DNA from: Weimeria sp002480925
GTDB taxonomy: Bacteria > Bacillota > Clostridia > Lachnospirales > Lachnospiraceae
Length of the DNA stretch: 64,000 nucleotides
NCBI RefSeq assembly: GCF_052064335.1
Contig: NZ_JBQHVU010000010.1
Coordinates: forward strand, 1 to 64,000
Reading direction: 5' to 3'
Shown here one piece after another: positions 44,371 to 51,804 of the stretch (its first letter is position 1; each line of letters begins with the position of its first letter). Below the pieces are notes generated by a model, which worked only from the letters and a program-made list of their open reading frames with translations, was not told the origin of the DNA and did no database searches. The translations under genes and the position numbers were made by a program.

Positions 44371-44838
44371 ATGAAAAAGCAAAGAGTCCTTCTTATAGTA
44401 GTAGTTGTAGAAAGCTTTCTTCTTGTATTGGCAGGAGCCTTATGCTTTTACTTTACAAGGAACACAGACAGACCGGTATATACGAAGCTAGAAGATGATA
44501 ATGGCACACTTGAATATTGGTATGAGTTTTCAGACGGTCGATTATATAAGGAGACCTCTATTCTCACGATCACTGATTTGAAAGCCTATTCAGAAGGTGA
44601 GGACCCGGAGAAGGTCTATCAGCTAAGGTCAAAGATAATAAATACCTGGAATAAAAAATACAAGGGGTATAGTGGTAAAATCTGGAGAAAAGGAAACAGG
44701 TGCACGATTATAGAATGCACTTATATAGACCTGCTTTCTGATAAGGAACTTAAGACTATGGGTATGCAGGATAAGGCTACTTTAAGGAAGCTGAAGAGGG
44801 ATGATATTAAGCCGATCAGAATGGGAAACTATAAATGA
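44371..44838 (+). CDS. small membrane-anchored protein, paralogue 1
   Basis: 155 residues. One N-terminal helix (VLLIVVVVESFLLVLAGALCFYF) anchors a mostly external, charged domain with EYWYEFSDGRLYKETSILT, a Lys-rich helix (LRSKIINTWNKKYKGY) and KGNRCTIIECTYIDLLS containing two Cys six residues apart. Close to the protein at 46180-46647 along its whole length. A GGAG lies just upstream. Not recognised as a known family. Sits directly after copy B of the AAA/nuclease gene. Confidence 0.75.
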   Translation: MKKQRVLLIVVVVESFLLVLAGALCFYFTRNTDRPVYTKLEDDNGTLEYWYEFSDGRLYKETSILTITDLKAYSEGEDPEKVYQLRSKIINTWNKKYKGYSGKIWRKGNRCTIIECTYIDLLSDKELKTMGMQDKATLRKLKRDDIKPIRMGNYK

Positions 44839-44948
44839 ACACAGGCGGGTGATAATAAGTCTGGTTTTGGTTGAGGGGGCCTAGGAGCTAAGGTATAGGG
44901 CCAAGGGTCTATGGGATCCGGAGACAGTATGTAAAATATACACTTGCT

Positions 44949-45044
44949 ATATCAAAGCCAACCCGAGAAAAGCGGAGGCATAATAAATCTATATTTTCGA
45001 GCAGGCAGCGGAATATAGAGGAATGGCAGGCGAAAAGGTGAGAG
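44949..45044 (+). pseudogene. internally deleted remnant of a third AAA/nuclease copy
   Basis: 44994-45044 matches the last 47 coding bases and the bases after the stop of copies A and B with one difference (FSSRQRNIEEWQAKR then stop). Just before it, ATATCAAAGCCAACCCGAGA and the following AAAGCGGAGGCAT is a degenerate version of the leader ATATGGCAAACCCCTGAGAA with AGGACGGCAT. The whole body of the gene is missing. The similarity of the 3' part is certain; that of the leader part is weaker. The rest of the 442-base gap (44839-45280) holds a purine-rich AGGAGCTAAGGTATAGGG stretch and the promoter of the next gene. Confidence 0.7.
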
Positions 45045-45203
45045 GTGAGAGGGCAGAACTTTCATAGCCGTAGGTATCTATGCTAGCTTTTTATACTCAC
45101 ATCTTAACGACTTTTAAATACGAGATCAGGCCTTGGCGGTGATTTCTTAAGTGCTATGGGATGATAAGACAATGTCTGATCATTCGGCGCCGGACAAAAG
45201 CTG

Positions 45204-45233
45204 TTGACAGAAAACATGAAGATGTGATAAAAT
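45204..45233 (+). promoter_or_regulatory. promoter of the exported-protein gene
   Basis: TTGACA, 18-base spacer, TAAAAT with TG one base upstream (extended -10). Confidence 0.75.
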
Positions 45234-45280
45234 AATTCTGATAATAGGCAACGAGATATTGAAATTAGGAGGTTTCTAAT

Positions 45281-46183
45281 ATGAAAAAAATTATTATGAT
45301 CGTGTTTGCGATAACAGCTGTTGTATGCTCTTCTGTTTTAAATCCTGTATCAATTAAGGCTTCAGACATTTATTTTACTAATCAGAACGGAGTTACACTG
45401 AGCAAGGATCAATACGAGTATCTTTCGAAATTTTTCAGCTATGATACTTTATATACGATGAGTAAGTCGGGGTTGGAATCTTTAAAAGACGAGAATGATC
45501 TTCACTCAATAAATACAGAAAAGTATATTCGTGTAGATGAGTGGTATGACCGGAACGGAAATCTTGTTTCGAGTACGGAAAAAGAGGTTGATAAGAATAC
45601 CGCTGAAAACTATAAGGGATCGAATCCCTTGAAGTCGTATCAGACATCACATACTACGAGTATGAAAAAAATAAGCATGCAGGTTTTAGCGGGTAATGAT
45701 TCTAGAATAGTTACAATCACTAATAAGTGGCTGTCGATTCCTTCAACAAAATCGTATGATGTTCTGGCGTTAAGACCGGAAACACGATCTTGCGTGATTA
45801 ATTCAGCAAGTTTAATGAGTGCATATCAAAAATATGATGGTATAACTATTGGCTACGGATCTTCCAGCGAAAATGTAAAAGTGAAGCCGGGATTAAATGG
45901 GGATGGTGGAGTAGGCATTTCGATGAATATACCTGACAGTACCAGCGATTCACTTGAATCTTCGTTGACAGTGCAATTTTTTTCAGGAGCGAAGATATTT
46001 GAAGTATATGGTACTTACCAGCATGCAGCCTCACCTGTCACATTATCACAGTCAAAGAGCTATAGCTTCAGCTCGGCAGGACTTGGAAACGTACTGTATT
46101 ATTCAAATAGCAGCATAAGAAGTAAGTATGATAATACACGTGGCCTGTATTTAAACTATAGATACGGGGAGGAATTTGAATGA
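45281..46183 (+). CDS. exported protein of unknown function in the accessory island
   Basis: 300 residues with AGGAGG eight bases upstream. Signal peptide MKKIIMIVFAITAVVCSSVLN with a likely SIKAS-D cleavage. The first half has an NGVTLSKDQYEYLSKFFS helix and KYIRVDEWYDRNGNLV; the second half is beta-rich (MQVLAGNDSRIVTITNKWLS, SYDVLALRPE, SLTVQFFSGAKIFEVYGTY). This mix of an N-terminal helical piece and a C-terminal beta domain is like that of several small secreted Firmicutes proteins of unknown role. No enzymatic or toxin motif is visible. The stop overlaps the next start as ATGA, so it is coupled to the second 155-residue protein. Confidence 0.75.
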   Translation: MKKIIMIVFAITAVVCSSVLNPVSIKASDIYFTNQNGVTLSKDQYEYLSKFFSYDTLYTMSKSGLESLKDENDLHSINTEKYIRVDEWYDRNGNLVSSTEKEVDKNTAENYKGSNPLKSYQTSHTTSMKKISMQVLAGNDSRIVTITNKWLSIPSTKSYDVLALRPETRSCVINSASLMSAYQKYDGITIGYGSSSENVKVKPGLNGDGGVGISMNIPDSTSDSLESSLTVQFFSGAKIFEVYGTYQHAASPVTLSQSKSYSFSSAGLGNVLYYSNSSIRSKYDNTRGLYLNYRYGEEFE

Positions 46184-46647
46184 AAAAGCAAAGAGCCCTT
46201 CTTGTAGCGGTAGTTGTAGAAAGCTTTCTCCTTGTAGTGGCAGGAGTCTTGTGCCTTTACTTTGCGAAAAACACGGACAGTCCGGTATATATAAAACAGG
46301 AAGAAAAATATGATACGGTGGAATATTGGTTTGAGTTTTCAGACGGCCGATTATATAAAAAGACCAGCATACTTACGATTCCGGACTTAAAAGCCTATTC
46401 AGAAGGTGAGGACCCGGAGAAGGACTATCAGTTAAGGTCAAAAATGATAGATACCTGGAATAAAAAATATAAGGGGTATACTGGTAAAATCTGGAGAAAA
46501 GGAAACGGCTGTACGATAATACAATGTACTTATATCGACCTGCTTTCTGATAAGGAGCTGAAAGCCATGGGTATGCAGGACAAGGCTACTTTACGAAAAC
46601 TGAAAAGGAATGATATTAAACCAATCATAATGGGAAACGATAAATGA
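46180..46647 (+). CDS. small membrane-anchored protein, paralogue 2
   Basis: 155 residues, one N-terminal helix (LLVAVVVESFLLVVAGVLCLYF) and an external domain with the same landmarks as the protein at 44371: YWFEFSDGRLYKKTSILT, SEGEDPEKDYQLRSK, KGNGCTIIQCTYIDLLS, KELKAMGMQDKATLRKLKR. The similarity continues a few tens of bases beyond the stop. Translationally coupled to the exported 300-residue protein, so the two may act together (for example as exported effector and membrane partner); this is inferred from gene order only. Confidence 0.75.
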   Translation: MKKQRALLVAVVVESFLLVVAGVLCLYFAKNTDSPVYIKQEEKYDTVEYWFEFSDGRLYKKTSILTIPDLKAYSEGEDPEKDYQLRSKMIDTWNKKYKGYTGKIWRKGNGCTIIQCTYIDLLSDKELKAMGMQDKATLRKLKRNDIKPIIMGNDK

Positions 46648-46708
46648 ATACAGCCGGGAGATAATAGGTTTGCTTTTGCTTCATTTTGTTCTGATTGAGA
46701 AACAATAG

Positions 46709-46752
46709 ACCGGAGGTGGAATGTCGTATTGACAAACCTCCGGTGGTTTTTT
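46709..46752 (+). terminator. terminator at the end of the accessory island
   Basis: ACCGGAGGT pairs with ACCTCCGGT, followed by GGTTTTTT. It shares AATAGACCGGAGG with the tyrS terminator at the other end of the island. Confidence 0.85.
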
Positions 46753-46757
46753 ATACT
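46729..46757 (+). promoter_or_regulatory. promoter of the riboswitch-mntP unit, inside a terminator
   Basis: TTGACA lies in the terminator loop, the 17-base spacer is the right arm plus T run, and TATACT follows directly. Confidence 0.75.
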
Positions 46758-46764
46758 AAGCAGG

Positions 46765-46909
46765 AAATATGTGTGAGGGAGTAGTTCGCATCCCCGATGT
46801 GATTTGCCAACAATCCCGAGGTTTTATCCTCTGGCAAATCTTAATGAATGAGACTCGTGCATAAGGTGAGCTTTTTTGGCGCGCTTTATGCAGGGGCCTC
46901 ATTTTTTTT
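46765..46909 (+). ncRNA. yybP-ykoY (Mn2+) riboswitch
   Basis: The leader of mntP begins with GAGGGAGTAG, the conserved 5' loop of the yybP-ykoY class, and has the paired GATTTGCCA/TGGCAAATC arm and the 3' ATGAATGAGACTCGTGC segment. It is followed by a possible terminator stem (GGTGAGC...GCCTCA) and eight T at 46902-46909. The class senses Mn2+ and turns on efflux genes; the downstream gene is an Mn2+ exporter. Exact ends are estimated. Confidence 0.85.
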
Positions 46910-46938
46910 CGGAGGAACTGCTCCGATGGAGGTAAAAT

Positions 46939-47526
46939 ATGTGGATAGCTGAGATATTCCTGCTGGGAATAGGGCTTTCGATGGATGCGCTTGCGGTCGC
47001 GGTCTGTAAGGGGCTTGCGATGAGCAGGGTCAATAAGAAGCAGTGCCTCGCTATAGCAGCCGCATTCGGAGGCTTTCAGGCCCTTATGCCGGTCGCGGGC
47101 TGGCTTCTGGGAAGTACATTTGCAAGGTACATAAAGAGCATAGACCACTGGATCGCTTTTCTCCTGCTCCTTTACATAGGAGGCAAGATGGTTATAGATG
47201 CGATAAGGGAATGGAACAGGATGCCTGATGAGGCCGGTGCAAGGACAGATCCTCCGCTCGATGTCAGGGAGCTTCTTATGCTTGCTGTTGCCACGAGCAT
47301 AGATGCGCTTGCAGTTGGAGTTACATTTTCGTTCAGCTGGCATTTTAATATAGGACTTGCAGCCGCGATAATCGGAGTGACGACATTTGCCATATCATAT
47401 GGAGGGGTCTATATAGGAAATATCTTCGGGGCAAGGTTCGAAAAAAGGGCTGAGCTTGTCGGCGGACTGATACTTATTGCAATAGGTGTACGTATTCTTG
47501 TGACCCATCTTATGGGGCTTGAATAG
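46939..47526 (+). CDS. mntP: manganese efflux pump MntP
   Basis: 195 residues, six membrane helices in two repeats of three. The repeats carry GLSMDALAVAVCKGLAM and ATSIDALAVGVTFSFSW, each with the intramembrane Asp that binds Mn2+ in this family. GGKMVIDAIREW precedes a central loop. AGGTAAAAT-type GGAGG site upstream. The yybP-ykoY riboswitch in its leader supports manganese export. Followed after 12 bases by a CaCA antiporter gene in the same unit. Confidence 0.95.
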   Translation: MWIAEIFLLGIGLSMDALAVAVCKGLAMSRVNKKQCLAIAAAFGGFQALMPVAGWLLGSTFARYIKSIDHWIAFLLLLYIGGKMVIDAIREWNRMPDEAGARTDPPLDVRELLMLAVATSIDALAVGVTFSFSWHFNIGLAAAIIGVTTFAISYGGVYIGNIFGARFEKRAELVGGLILIAIGVRILVTHLMGLE

Positions 47527-47538
47527 AAAGGAATTATT

Positions 47539-48501
47539 ATGGAAATGTTTCTGACAGTGATAATGCTTCTTGCAGGATTTGTGCTTCTGATCAAGGGCGC
47601 TGATTTCTTTGTGGATGGCAGCTCCTCGGTTGCCAGACAGTTCAGGATACCGGGGCTTGTGATCGGGATGACAATAGTCGCCATGGGGACCTCCCTGCCT
47701 GAGCTGTCTGTTTCCGTGACAGCCTCTATTAAGGGAAGCAACCAGCTGGCAGTAAGTAATGTTGTGGGATCGAATATCTTCAACCTGATGGTGGTGCTTG
47801 GAGCCTCGGCACTATTCTCGGTGCTTGCAGTCCAGAAATCGGTGATAAGGATCGATCTGCCATTTTCAATATTCGCTGCTGCAGTTTTGGCGGTAATGGC
47901 GCTTACCATGGGAGAGGTAAACCGCATTGGCGGAGTCATCCTGCTTGCACTTTTTGCTTATTTCATCTGGTCAATGATACACAGGACTCTGGTATCCAGA
48001 AAGACAGCAGAGGAGATAAAGGAGGAAGAACAGGAGGATAAGGATATAAAGATCCTGCCGTTCTGGCTTTCCCTTATATATATAATAGGTGGTATGGCAG
48101 CCATAAAATTCGGTGGTGACTTCGTCGTTGACGCTGCTGTTAAGATTGCAGGAGCTCTTGGAGTCAGCCAGACGCTTATAGGTCTTACTATAGTAGCATG
48201 TGGTACATCTCTTCCTGAGCTTGCGACCTCTATAGCTGCTGCCCGGAAGAACGAGCTTGATATGGCAGTAGGGAACGCAGTCGGATCAAATGTTTTCAAT
48301 ATTCTTGCCATACTTGGTATAGCAGCAGTTATCACTCCGGTAAAGGTGACGACGGAGAATATCATAGACACCTTAGTCCTTATCGCTTTTTCTGCAGTAG
48401 TGTGGCTTTTCTGCTTCAGAAAAAGAAAGATCACCAAGCCTTACGGAATAGCGATGATAGCGATGTATGCGGGGTATCTGGGTTATATTATCTGGAGGTG
48501 A
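47539..48501 (+). CDS. calcium/sodium antiporter (CaCA family, YrbG-like)
   Basis: 320 residues with about ten helices in two inverted halves. Both alpha-repeats are intact: GTSLPELSVS...GSNIFN and GTSLPELATS...GSNVFN, with the Glu and Asn/Ser ligands of the cation site. A short acidic loop (KEEEQEDKD) separates the halves. Ribosome site AAAGGAATT. It exchanges Ca2+ (or another divalent cation) for Na+ or H+. Being co-transcribed behind an Mn2+ riboswitch raises the possibility that Mn2+ is also a substrate, as known for some CaCA members. Confidence 0.93.
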   Translation: MEMFLTVIMLLAGFVLLIKGADFFVDGSSSVARQFRIPGLVIGMTIVAMGTSLPELSVSVTASIKGSNQLAVSNVVGSNIFNLMVVLGASALFSVLAVQKSVIRIDLPFSIFAAAVLAVMALTMGEVNRIGGVILLALFAYFIWSMIHRTLVSRKTAEEIKEEEQEDKDIKILPFWLSLIYIIGGMAAIKFGGDFVVDAAVKIAGALGVSQTLIGLTIVACGTSLPELATSIAAARKNELDMAVGNAVGSNVFNILAILGIAAVITPVKVTTENIIDTLVLIAFSAVVWLFCFRKRKITKPYGIAMIAMYAGYLGYIIWR

Positions 48502-48502
48502 T

Positions 48503-48690
48503 GATTCTGCCCTCACACAAAGGAAGTTCTTTTCGCTAAGCTCGAGCTTCGCCTATAAGGAAGTTCTTTTCGCTAAATTCGAGCTTCGCCTATGGCTCGC
48601 TCTCATTAATCTCAAAGAACGGCCTCGCACAGGACTCGAACTTCGCTCACGCTCGTTCTCGTCTCTGTGCTTTCGGCCACTTCCTAAATT
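48503..48690 (-). repeat. modular intergenic repeat element, copy 3 (inverted)
   Basis: Only the long-unit part is present, in opposite orientation. Read on the minus strand it has two units of GGCGAAGCTCGARYTTAGCG with AAAAGAACTTCCTT, a TTGAGATTAATGAGAGC segment nearly identical to 16342-16360, and GGCCGAAAGCACAGAGACGA. It starts two bases after the antiporter stop. No heptad array, although CCCTCACAC occurs at the edge. Confidence 0.88.
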
Positions 48691-48748
48691 TCTCATCCTG
48701 TAGTATAATAGCCATATACAACCTTGATCATTGAAAGGAGGCCACTTT

Positions 48749-49189
48749 ATGGGATTTTTTGATACAATAGAAGAAGCTGGCAGGGGGATCGGTGCTGCGG
48801 CAAAGGATGCGGCCAGGACTGCACGGCTTAATATGAAGCTCAAGGATCTGGATGTGAAGCTTCATAAGGAGTACGAGTTGATCGGACAGAAGTATTATAA
48901 GGCACACTGCGATGAGGATACGCCGGATAACCGTAAGGTGAAGGAGATCTATGCTGAGATCGCAGCCACAAAGGACCAGCTCGCAGATATCAGAGGAGAG
49001 AGCCTATGCCCTAGCTGTGGCGAGTTCGTTGACAAGAATTCAAGGTTCTGCAACCATTGCGGTGCGCCGCTTGCGGAGACGGTCGACGAGGATGATGTGA
49101 CAGTCGAGGAGCCGGAGGATAAGACCTGCGAGGAGCCTGACAGGGAGACAGATAAAGAGGCTTGCGAGGAAGAAAAGTCGCAGGATTGA
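48749..49189 (+). CDS. zinc-ribbon protein of unknown function
   Basis: 146 residues from ATG 48749, seven bases after AAAGGAGG. The N-terminal 85 residues are helical (MGFFDTIEEAGRGIGAAAKDAARTARL, then LHKEYELIGQKYYKAH), followed by a zinc ribbon CPSCGEFVDKNSRFCNHCG and a strongly acidic tail with several Cys. This layout is common in small Firmicutes proteins of unknown role. No membrane helix. A TATAAT (about 48703-48708) lies upstream. Confidence 0.82.
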   Translation: MGFFDTIEEAGRGIGAAAKDAARTARLNMKLKDLDVKLHKEYELIGQKYYKAHCDEDTPDNRKVKEIYAEIAATKDQLADIRGESLCPSCGEFVDKNSRFCNHCGAPLAETVDEDDVTVEEPEDKTCEEPDRETDKEACEEEKSQD

Positions 49190-49225
49190 AGGACGCAGGA
49201 AAAGAGTATTTTTAAGGAGCATATT

Positions 49226-50920
49226 TTGACAAACAAGGGACCATACTACATCACAACAGCAATTGCCTATACCTCGGGAAAGCCGCATATAGGTAATACA
49301 TATGAGATCATTCTTGCGGATGCCATAGCCAGATTCAAGCGGAAGGAAGGATATGATGTATATTTCCAGACCGGATCGGATGAGCACGGACAGAAGATAG
49401 AGACCCGCGCCATTGAGGATGGCTGCACGCCGAAGGAGTTCGTGGATAAGACGGCAGCAGAGATAAAGAGACTCTGGGATATGTGCAATACTACATATGA
49501 CCGTTTCATCAGGACTACCGACGAGGACCATGTGAAGACGGTCCAGAAGATTTTCCGCAAGCTTTATGATCAGGGAGATATATATAAGGGCTCATATGAC
49601 GGAATGTACTGTACCGAGTGCGAAGCATATTATTCGGCTTCCCAGCTTACGGAGGACGGCAGATGCCCTGTCTGCGGAAGTGAGGTACATCAGATGAGCG
49701 AGGAAGCATATTTCTTCCGTATGAGTAAGTATGCCCCGAGGCTTATCGACTATATCAACGATCATCCTGAGTTCATCCAGCCGGTCTCAAGGAAGAATGA
49801 GATGATGAACAACTTCCTTCTGCCGGGACTTTCAGATCTGTGCGTCTCGAGGAGCTCATTCAAATGGGGGATTCCGGTTGATTTCGATCCGGGACATGTA
49901 GTATATGTATGGCTCGATGCGCTTTCTAACTATATCACCGGCTTAGGCTATGATCCAGATGGAGAGAACGGAGAGCTTTATAATAAATACTGGCCGGCAG
50001 ACCTCCATCTGATCGGGAAGGATATAGTCAGATTCCATACCATTTACTGGCCTATTTTCCTGATGGCGCTCGGGGAGCCGCTTCCTAAGCAGGTGTTTGG
50101 TCATCCGTGGCTTTTGCAGGGCGGAGAGAAGATGTCTAAGTCCAAGGGAAATGTGATCTATGCCGACGATATGATCGACCTGTTCGGAGTAGACGCAGTC
50201 CGCTATTTCTGTATACACGAGATGCCGTACGAAAACGACGGAGTGATCACCTGGGAGCTTATGGTCGAGAGATACAATTCTGATCTGGCCAATACACTTG
50301 GAAATCTTGTCCAGCGTACAATCTCGATGAGCAATAAATATTTTGACGGCATAGTCGAGGACAAGGGCGCAGAGGAAGCCGTAGATTCCGATCTGAAGGC
50401 GGTGGTCACCGGAGCTAAGGATATCTGCATTGAAAAAATGGATACCCTTCATGCGGCAGATACTCTTACAGAGATATTCAAGATTTTTAAGCGTCTGAAC
50501 AAGTATATAGATGAGACAGAGCCTTGGGCGCTTGCAAAGGACGAGACGAAGAGAGACCGCCTGGCGACAGTGCTTTACAACCTTTGCGACGGGATAATGA
50601 CAGGAGCATCCTTTCTCTATCCGTTCCTTCCGGAGACGGCTGAGAAGATATCGGCTCTGCTTGATACTCCGCTAAGAGAGTTTGACCAGCTGGATAAGAC
50701 AGGCCTCTATCCTTCAGGCAACAAGGTGGTTGAGAAGCCGGAGATGCTTTTTGCAAGAAAGAATCTTAAGGAGATCCAAAAGCAGACAGAGGCTATCGAA
50801 AAGAAGCAGAAGGAAGAGTTCAGGGAGCATCAGATAATCGCACAGGAGAACCTGAAGAAGGCGGGGAAACTCAATGCAGCTTCACTTCAGGGCGATAAGA
50901 AAACAGGAGCGATCGGATGA
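49226..50920 (+). CDS. metG: methionyl-tRNA synthetase
   Basis: 564 residues from a TTG start preceded by AAGGAG. Class I synthetase: YTSGKPHIGN is the HIGH motif, EKMSKSKGN the KMSKS loop, and CTECEAYYSASQLTEDGRCPVC the zinc knuckle. LDALSNYITGLGYD is a conserved Met-site region. The C-terminal EMAPII/Trbp111-like dimerisation domain found in many MetG is absent; the chain ends in a Lys-rich helix. The stop overlaps tatD (ATGA). Confidence 0.96.
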   Translation: MTNKGPYYITTAIAYTSGKPHIGNTYEIILADAIARFKRKEGYDVYFQTGSDEHGQKIETRAIEDGCTPKEFVDKTAAEIKRLWDMCNTTYDRFIRTTDEDHVKTVQKIFRKLYDQGDIYKGSYDGMYCTECEAYYSASQLTEDGRCPVCGSEVHQMSEEAYFFRMSKYAPRLIDYINDHPEFIQPVSRKNEMMNNFLLPGLSDLCVSRSSFKWGIPVDFDPGHVVYVWLDALSNYITGLGYDPDGENGELYNKYWPADLHLIGKDIVRFHTIYWPIFLMALGEPLPKQVFGHPWLLQGGEKMSKSKGNVIYADDMIDLFGVDAVRYFCIHEMPYENDGVITWELMVERYNSDLANTLGNLVQRTISMSNKYFDGIVEDKGAEEAVDSDLKAVVTGAKDICIEKMDTLHAADTLTEIFKIFKRLNKYIDETEPWALAKDETKRDRLATVLYNLCDGIMTGASFLYPFLPETAEKISALLDTPLREFDQLDKTGLYPSGNKVVEKPEMLFARKNLKEIQKQTEAIEKKQKEEFREHQIIAQENLKKAGKLNAASLQGDKKTGAIG

Positions 50921-51804
50921 TATTCGAATCACATGCTCACTATGAGGACCCTGCATATGATGATGACAGGGAGGAGCTTCTGAAAAAGATCCACAGTGGT
51001 CTTGTCGAGGCGATAGTCGATGTCGGAGCAACGCTTGAATCATCGAGAAAAAGCAGGGAGCTTGCGGATACGCATGATTACATATATTCTGCGGTCGGTA
51101 TACATCCTGAGGAAATAAAGGATTTCGGTATACCGGGGCGGATGGTGGCTGAGGAGATAAACGGCAGATCATGTACATCCTTCTACCCTTTTGAGTATCC
51201 TCAGGCTGCTGATGGCAACTGTGGCCGCGTCCTTCGTGAGCTTAAGGATCTGGCCTCAGATGACAGGGTGGTGGCTATTGGAGAGATAGGGCTCGACTAC
51301 TATTGGGTCAAGGATGATAAGGCAAGGGCAGCCCAGAGATTTTTCTTTGAAAAGCAGCTTGAGCTTGCAAGAGAGCTTGACTTGCCTGTCATAGTCCATT
51401 CTCGTGAGGCAGCAGAAGATACCATGTGTATAATGCACAATGCCTGTGAAAAGGGTACAAGGGCCGTGATCCATGCCTACTCCTATTCGGTTGAGCAGGC
51501 CAGGGCATATATTGATATGGGCTGCTACCTTGGAGTGGGAGGAGTGGTCACATTCAAGAATTCAAGGAAGCTGGCCAGGGTAGTAGAGGAGATCCCTCTT
51601 GAGAGGATCCTTACTGAGACTGACTGCCCTTATCTGGCTCCGGAGCCCTTCCGTGGCATGAGGAATGATTCGGGCTATCTTCCTTATATAGTGAAGAGGA
51701 TAGCTGAGATCAAGGGCTGCACAGAGTTTCGGGTCATGGAGACGACAAGAAAGAACGGCTATGATTTTTTCAGAATAAAGCCGCAGAGGAAGCGTAATGG
51801 CTGA
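50917..51804 (+). CDS. tatD: TatD-family metal-dependent hydrolase
   Basis: 295 residues. Metal ligands: SHAHYED (HxH) at the start, GEIGLDYYW (Glu), VIVHSREA, IHAYSYS (His) and TETDCPYL (Asp). TIM-barrel amidohydrolase superfamily; TatD-type enzymes act as 3'-5' DNases. An insertion of about 30 residues (KDFGIPGRMVAEEINGRSCTSFYPFEYPQ region) is not typical. Gene order metG-tatD-rsmA is conserved in Firmicutes, supporting the call. Confidence 0.92.
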   Translation: MIFESHAHYEDPAYDDDREELLKKIHSGLVEAIVDVGATLESSRKSRELADTHDYIYSAVGIHPEEIKDFGIPGRMVAEEINGRSCTSFYPFEYPQAADGNCGRVLRELKDLASDDRVVAIGEIGLDYYWVKDDKARAAQRFFFEKQLELARELDLPVIVHSREAAEDTMCIMHNACEKGTRAVIHAYSYSVEQARAYIDMGCYLGVGGVVTFKNSRKLARVVEEIPLERILTETDCPYLAPEPFRGMRNDSGYLPYIVKRIAEIKGCTEFRVMETTRKNGYDFFRIKPQRKRNG

